DNA of 9,719 nt from an uncultured euryarchaeote (GTDB lineage: Archaea > Thermoplasmatota > Poseidoniia > Poseidoniales > Poseidoniaceae), in NCBI GenBank assembly GCA_937897365.1, contig CALCOP010000216.1:1-9719 (forward strand), given 5' to 3'. Every line of letters begins with the position of its first letter. The stretch's first letter is position 1. Below are positions 7,501 through 9,719 of the stretch, piece after piece. The position numbers were made by a program, and so were the translations under genes. The notes below the pieces were generated by a model. It was not told where the DNA came from. It saw only the letters and a program-made list of their open reading frames with translations, and did not search any database.

Positions 7501-8186
7501 TCCCTGGTGTCAATCCTGCAACCATCTTTTCCTCACTCATCATCGGAGAATCCTCCTGGGAATCTTTCGTTGGAAGCGATGCTGTGGCAAATCACACCTC
7601 AACGATTTGGATTGTTGATGTCGAAGGCGTGAGTGGAGATTCCCTTGAGGCTCTTGCCTCAACGCTATCAGCCGATTTCCGAGTCTCCAGTGTTCTCGAT
7701 TGGTCAAGTTCTCACAAAGAAGTTGAGCGAAATGGTGGACTCATCTTTGGAACTCCCGGATTACTCTCACTGCAATTTGTCGTCGCAAGCGTTGCAGCAG
7801 TTGCGTCAAGTTTCGTTTTCCTATCCTTAGTCTTAAGTCAACGACAGAAAGAATTGGCTGTGCTCCAAGCCATAGGCGCATCACCAAACCAAATTATCCG
7901 TTTAGTCTTGTTTGAAATTCTTTCTATCGTCATGGTTTCAATGGCCTTAGGAATCGTTCTTGGAATCGGTGTTGCTCTGTCGTTCAACGGTTTCTTTGAC
8001 GTATTCGGGTTTATCTTCCAAATATTTGGTGGCTCATCAACGACAATTGCGAGGACACTGATTTATCCATGGACACAGCTACTCTGGGTTTCCTTGTCTG
8101 TGTTTACTGCGGTTGTCATCGCTTTGCTCGTCACCACACGACGCGCACTGAAGTCAGACTTAGCAAGTGTGCTCAAGGGGGAGTGA
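4521..8186 (+). CDS. Fused double FtsX/MacB-type permease with an extracytoplasmic pentapeptide-repeat domain
   Basis: A 1221-residue membrane protein; GGGGTGA at 4508-4514 is its Shine-Dalgarno site. Order: cytoplasmic N-terminus, membrane span at 51-72, large extracytoplasmic domain (about 75-385), first FtsX core with spans near 400-425, 445-475 and 492-515, two further hydrophobic segments near 545-600, a span at about 636-656, a second extracytoplasmic region (about 660-1080), and a second FtsX core (about 1085-1210). Each FtsX core carries the cytoplasmic coupling motif after its first span: RRREVSIHRVIGA and QRQKELAVLQAIGAS. The protein therefore equals two permease halves in one chain. 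Residues about 830-911 are pentapeptide repeats of A(D/N)LSG type, followed by a cysteine-bracketed segment (C941, C952). Only six cysteines exist, in pairs 116/129, 271/285 and 941/952, all outside. Many NxS/T sites occur in the outer domains. MacB-type systems act by mechanotransmission on extracytoplasmic substrates; the substrate here is unknown. Confidence 0.9.
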   Translation: MTKGDESLQLEDSDFTPSQGLPKRVMHKMMETPSRLRLAGLSAWRGKERGLAVITGVFLASLVITTVLAYGVGLSQLFFEESLKNEPFDAKIEFARTPVENTTGWSNNTTTMLNVCDELMSDFSEFTDCTLVLGRQGIHSGGLFNEEFIVAQPLEMVAITDDANPYWGNVTFEYPELAEAGPPISQMRSVRFLGPEAFDGEFAERLGQNIIAGMGEWPSPENMSLQRGVILPSTIASQAKANVGDILDTLAFHYVVDESTIFEGTVTNENCDGEVTPEENGFVYCRMEMVATELKVVGIYDPWDFGNPTLAPNPIFATWEVLDESQRAVLMDNDHMYLGVTIDKGQLPTTSTADAAEWLENLGRDVQTGNYTDEGVELYYTDIISGTITFLNIFLGLIQIFDYIIMIPIVILSIAVLIYGLVLSLEQRRREVSIHRVIGADSSSLQSMVLLELFVMASVAWLAGYLLALFAVPIVLSAVGFMEFRTGDFDVNPTLSIGSTIFTAVATLGLAMLFGRSRARDFISLEIEEGVRKTSAKAEPKRWLHWLAFLFGMLAVGDTWLEMNGSEDGIVSNFFLEGLLGIIGPFALWIGGALLLGRIGAKGPQIMQLIFGRTPLLNDVKRGLKGSGSAESVNRLAVIMLLTLSIVTLAAVQGYTGTLVDEKTVDATVGSDLQITLEQGYTETQLLDLVSNFTDSGVNAVATTVPSLFLADSSGGDKLQTWVLLDDNENVLRWSEQSIPGEDIDAAMAAYRNGGFSAGQDAAYSLDIAGSDRGNEMSLDDVLLKPTDSQSENISFTWEELSFNFTTGGTDQPNVMAFFAAIPQLLDGDWSSLDLSGQDLSGRDFGAVDLSGTNLSGANLAGANLSQSLLIDTNLEGADLSGANLSNTIIFNFMGGSLEGTNFDGANLSGAFGGSEVIESFGMSIPSDTDLSVANLGNATCPDGTSAEDTNCSSGLSLTPPALLTPFFLEGSTVEIIITQYQSNMYYMGTHEYIPGVNPATIFSSLIIGESSWESFVGSDAVANHTSTIWIVDVEGVSGDSLEALASTLSADFRVSSVLDWSSSHKEVERNGGLIFGTPGLLSLQFVVASVAAVASSFVFLSLVLSQRQKELAVLQAIGASPNQIIRLVLFEILSIVMVSMALGIVLGIGVALSFNGFFDVFGFIFQIFGGSSTTIARTLIYPWTQLLWVSLSVFTAVVIALLVTTRRALKSDLASVLKGE
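7008..7253 (+). repeat. Pentapeptide-repeat tract within the permease gene
   Basis: The tract encodes about sixteen consecutive five-residue units at permease residues about 830-911, with leucine or phenylalanine at the centre of most units and A/S/T two positions before it (for example DLSGQDLSGRDFGAVDLSG and ANLAGANLSQ). The DNA shows it as recurring GGAGCGAAC/CTCTCCGGA-type 15-base units. Such tracts fold as a right-handed quadrilateral beta helix. The units are imperfect at the middle (LSNTIIFNFMGGSLEG), so the helix may have a bulge there. It is followed, thirty residues later, by CPDGTSAEDTNC, a short cysteine-bracketed segment that I recall at the end of other secreted pentapeptide-repeat proteins. 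Confidence 0.85.
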
Positions 8187-8189
8187 AGG

Positions 8190-9167
8190 ATGAAAGAAAG
8201 TATTTTGAAAACCGACGGACTTTATCATGTCTACGAATCAAAAGCTGAAGACGGGAACGTTGTAGCGTTAAGAGGCCTTCACCTCGATATGAAAGAAGGT
8301 GAAGCTATTGCAGTTGTCGGGCCTTCTGGCTCAGGAAAATCGACCTTGATGAAATGCCTTGGCGGTCTTATGAAAGCCAGTGCAGGCTCGGTTTCGTTGT
8401 CTGGAAAGAACATGACTCGTCTCACGGGTCAAGAATTGGTTGAACTGCGTCAAAAGACAGTGTCGTTCATTTTCCAAGAAGGAAACCTCCTGCCAAACCT
8501 GAACGCTCGTGACAATGTGGCACAACCACTACGCCATCAAGGCGTCTCTTCACGCAAGGCACTTCGATTAGCAGATGCTATGCTCGACCGACTTGGAATG
8601 GTTCACCGAGCACATGCATTGCCGATGATGCTCAGTGGAGGAGAACAGCAACGTGTTGCAATCGCTCGGGCTTTGATTACCAATCCTCGACTTATTCTGG
8701 CTGATGAACCAACAGGCGCCTTAGATCCTGTAACCAGCCGTGAGGTATTGGCTCTGTTCAAGGATTTACACCGAGACGATGGCGTTTCTTTCTTGATTGT
8801 CACCCACTCAAAAGAAGTGGCCGCATTTGCCAATCGTTCCCTCGAATTAAGAGATGGGCGATTTGTTGCAGAACACGGCGAAAATATCGATGTTGAAAAT
8901 CTCGGCCAAGACCGTGAACTGATCATTGACGAAACCGGTACAGTTACCTTGCCTCCTGACTTGTTGGTTCGGATTGGTGGAGCTGGGCGTTATACTGTAG
9001 GAAATGCAGACAGCGGCTATCTCTCGCTTCAGGGTGAGGCTGTCGAAGCCATGGGTAAAATGGAACTCGCAAAAATCTGTCCAGCATGCAAGCATAATTA
9101 CCAGGGCAGTGACGACCAAGAGTGTCCTTCGTGTGGTTCAAGTAGACCGATGGTTGAGGTTAAATAA
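8190..9167 (+). CDS. ABC transporter ATPase of the LolD/MacB type with AbrB-like segment and C-terminal zinc ribbon
   Basis: A 325-residue protein starting three bases after the permease stop, with a GGGGGAG site at 8177-8183. The ATPase core is complete: Walker A GPSGSGKST (44-52), Q-loop Q96, signature LSGGE (148-152), Walker B LILADEP with D172 and E173, and H-loop H206. It differs throughout from the first ATPase, so it is not a recent copy. About 90 residues follow the core. Residues 244-285 (start IIDETGTVTLPPDLLVRIG) look like the strand-turn-strand of AbrB-type hairpins, as also found after the ATPase in some actinobacterial relatives. Residues 297-315 hold C297 and C300, then C312 and C315, the CxxC-x11-CxxC pattern of a zinc ribbon. 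The extension is cytoplasmic and may bind a partner or regulate ATPase activity. It presumably forms a heterodimer with the first ATPase on the fused permease. Confidence 0.92.
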   Translation: MKESILKTDGLYHVYESKAEDGNVVALRGLHLDMKEGEAIAVVGPSGSGKSTLMKCLGGLMKASAGSVSLSGKNMTRLTGQELVELRQKTVSFIFQEGNLLPNLNARDNVAQPLRHQGVSSRKALRLADAMLDRLGMVHRAHALPMMLSGGEQQRVAIARALITNPRLILADEPTGALDPVTSREVLALFKDLHRDDGVSFLIVTHSKEVAAFANRSLELRDGRFVAEHGENIDVENLGQDRELIIDETGTVTLPPDLLVRIGGAGRYTVGNADSGYLSLQGEAVEAMGKMELAKICPACKHNYQGSDDQECPSCGSSRPMVEVK

Positions 9168-9469
9168 TGAAGTCGTTGGTGAAAACCGTTGGCTACCTTG
9201 AAGGTAGTTCGTTTCTTATTTTGATGGGGATTGCCATGCCGATGAAGTATATTGGAGATGACCCCACAATGGTGACGATTATGGGTTCTATCCACGGATT
9301 TTTGTTTTTACTTTACGTTGGAGTGCTGTTTTTGGGGGTTGGCAAACATTGGAACTTTATGGCTTTGATTCACGGTTTTATTGCAGCTGTACTCCCGGCA
9401 GGCCCATTCGTATTTGAGCGAATGATGAGTTCGCAACGCTATCAGTTGGAAGATGTCAAACAACCTTAA
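9167..9469 (+). CDS. DUF3817 family small membrane protein
   Basis: A 100-residue protein. Its ATG shares one base with the stop of the preceding ATPase (TAATG), and GAGGT at 9156-9160 is a good ribosome binding site. It shows the DUF3817 pattern: YLEGSSFLILMGIAMPMKY near residues 10-28, GSIHGFLFLLYVGVLF near 41-56, and PAGPFVFERMM near 77-87. Three hydrophobic segments are likely (about 12-25, 41-60 and 64-82). The family has no established function that I know of. In bacteria it is commonly found as a stand-alone integral membrane protein. Tight coupling here suggests it is produced with the ABC transporter, perhaps as an accessory subunit; that is inference. Its last 14 bases overlap the end of the convergent cupin gene. 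Confidence 0.85.
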   Translation: MKSLVKTVGYLEGSSFLILMGIAMPMKYIGDDPTMVTIMGSIHGFLFLLYVGVLFLGVGKHWNFMALIHGFIAAVLPAGPFVFERMMSSQRYQLEDVKQP

Positions 9470-9719
9470 CGCCTTCAGGCCAAAGGACCAGAATCAATGT
9501 CTTTCCACGCGTCTTCGGTGTGTGACTTGTCTCACGATTCATCCAAACCAAAGAGCCAGTCGGGTAGGTTCCATCCTCATCCCACACTTCGCCTTCAAGC
9601 ACAATATAGGCCTCTCCACCGGGATGACTGTGCGGTAAGAACGCATCAACAGTGACCTCAGTGTCCGCTTCATAGAGAACAAGAGAACACACCTCCTCAC
9701 GATAAAGACGTCCAAGGCG
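9456..9719 (-). CDS. ChrR-like cupin-domain protein, C-terminal part (5' end off window)
   Basis: The minus strand is open from the window edge to TGA at 9458-9456, giving 87 residues of a protein whose N-terminus is outside the window. A GTG at 9692 could be taken as a start, but the nine codons before it (RLGRLYREE) continue in frame and suit the family, so I treat it as internal. Cupin motif 1 is visible as HSHPGGEAYIVLEG (HxH-x3-E-x6-G, metal ligands), followed by GTYPTGSLVWMN and the motif 2 histidine in RETSHTP. The spacing and the YPxG...SHxP pattern match ChrR-type cupins, the metal-binding domain found in anti-sigma factors and stand-alone stress or detoxification proteins. An archaeal copy would be the stand-alone type. 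No functional link to the ABC operon is implied by the convergent orientation. Confidence 0.83.
   Translation of the reverse strand, partial: RLGRLYREEVCSLVLYEADTEVTVDAFLPHSHPGGEAYIVLEGEVWDEDGTYPTGSLVWMNRETSHTPKTRGKTLILVLWPEGVKVV

Noticed and set aside
9470..9491. GCCT/AGGC inverted repeat after the operon as a terminator
   Set aside because: The arms are only four bases with a two-base loop and lie within the cupin coding sequence.
9456..9692. GTG at 9692 as the true start of the cupin gene
   Set aside because: The frame continues upstream to the window edge with family-like residues, and a 78-residue protein would be short for a ChrR-type cupin.
1..9719. tRNA, rRNA, CRISPR, insertion sequences or attachment sites
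   Set aside because: I read both strands and saw no cloverleaf, repeat-spacer array, transposase or flanking direct repeats that would support any of these.

Overview
The window looks like an archaeal chromosome fragment with moderate GC content. Three things suggest this. There is a phosphate-uptake regulator with an AbrB/SpoVT-type N-terminus followed by PhoU repeats, an arrangement typical of archaea. The first genes of two transcription units have TATA-like boxes about 25-30 bases before the start codon and no Shine-Dalgarno site, as in leaderless archaeal mRNAs. Genes inside operons instead have clear GAGGTG/GGGGTGA-type sites. A planktonic euryarchaeon (Marine Group II/Poseidoniales or a relative) is my guess from the overall style of the proteins; it is inference and is not proven by any marker gene here.

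Left part (1-3266): a divergent phosphate-uptake pair. On the minus strand, running off the left edge, is a Pit-family phosphate permease fused at its C-terminus to a DUF47 (PhoU-like) domain. It is open for 714 codons without a stop. On the plus strand, 81 bases from its start, is the AbrB-PhoU regulator. The 80 bases between them hold two opposed TATA-like elements and short AT-rich repeats that could be the operator.

Middle (3267-3798): two very small overlapping genes, 54 and 40 codons, whose first 24 residues are 12/24 identical without gaps (shared pattern YVD-x5-QE-x3-GIFS). The second is preceded by a strong Shine-Dalgarno site and its start overlaps the stop of the first. I do not recognise the family. 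A 7+6 bp stem-loop followed by five T residues lies between this pair and the next operon.

Right part (3799-9469): a tightly packed four-gene operon joined by a 4-base overlap, a 3-base gap and a 1-base overlap. It encodes a MacB/LolD-type ABC ATPase, a 1221-residue fused double FtsX-type permease, a second and different ATPase, and a small DUF3817 membrane protein. The permease has a pentapeptide-repeat domain in its second extracytoplasmic region and exactly six cysteines, in three close pairs, all predicted outside the membrane. The second ATPase has a C-terminal extension with an AbrB-like strand-turn-strand segment and a CxxC-x11-CxxC zinc ribbon. This operon is the most distinctive system in the window. 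It probably exports, extracts or mechanically senses something at the cell surface, but its substrate cannot be read from sequence.

Right edge (9456-9719, minus): the C-terminal part of a ChrR-like cupin protein, convergent with the operon, overlapping its end by 14 bases and running off the window.
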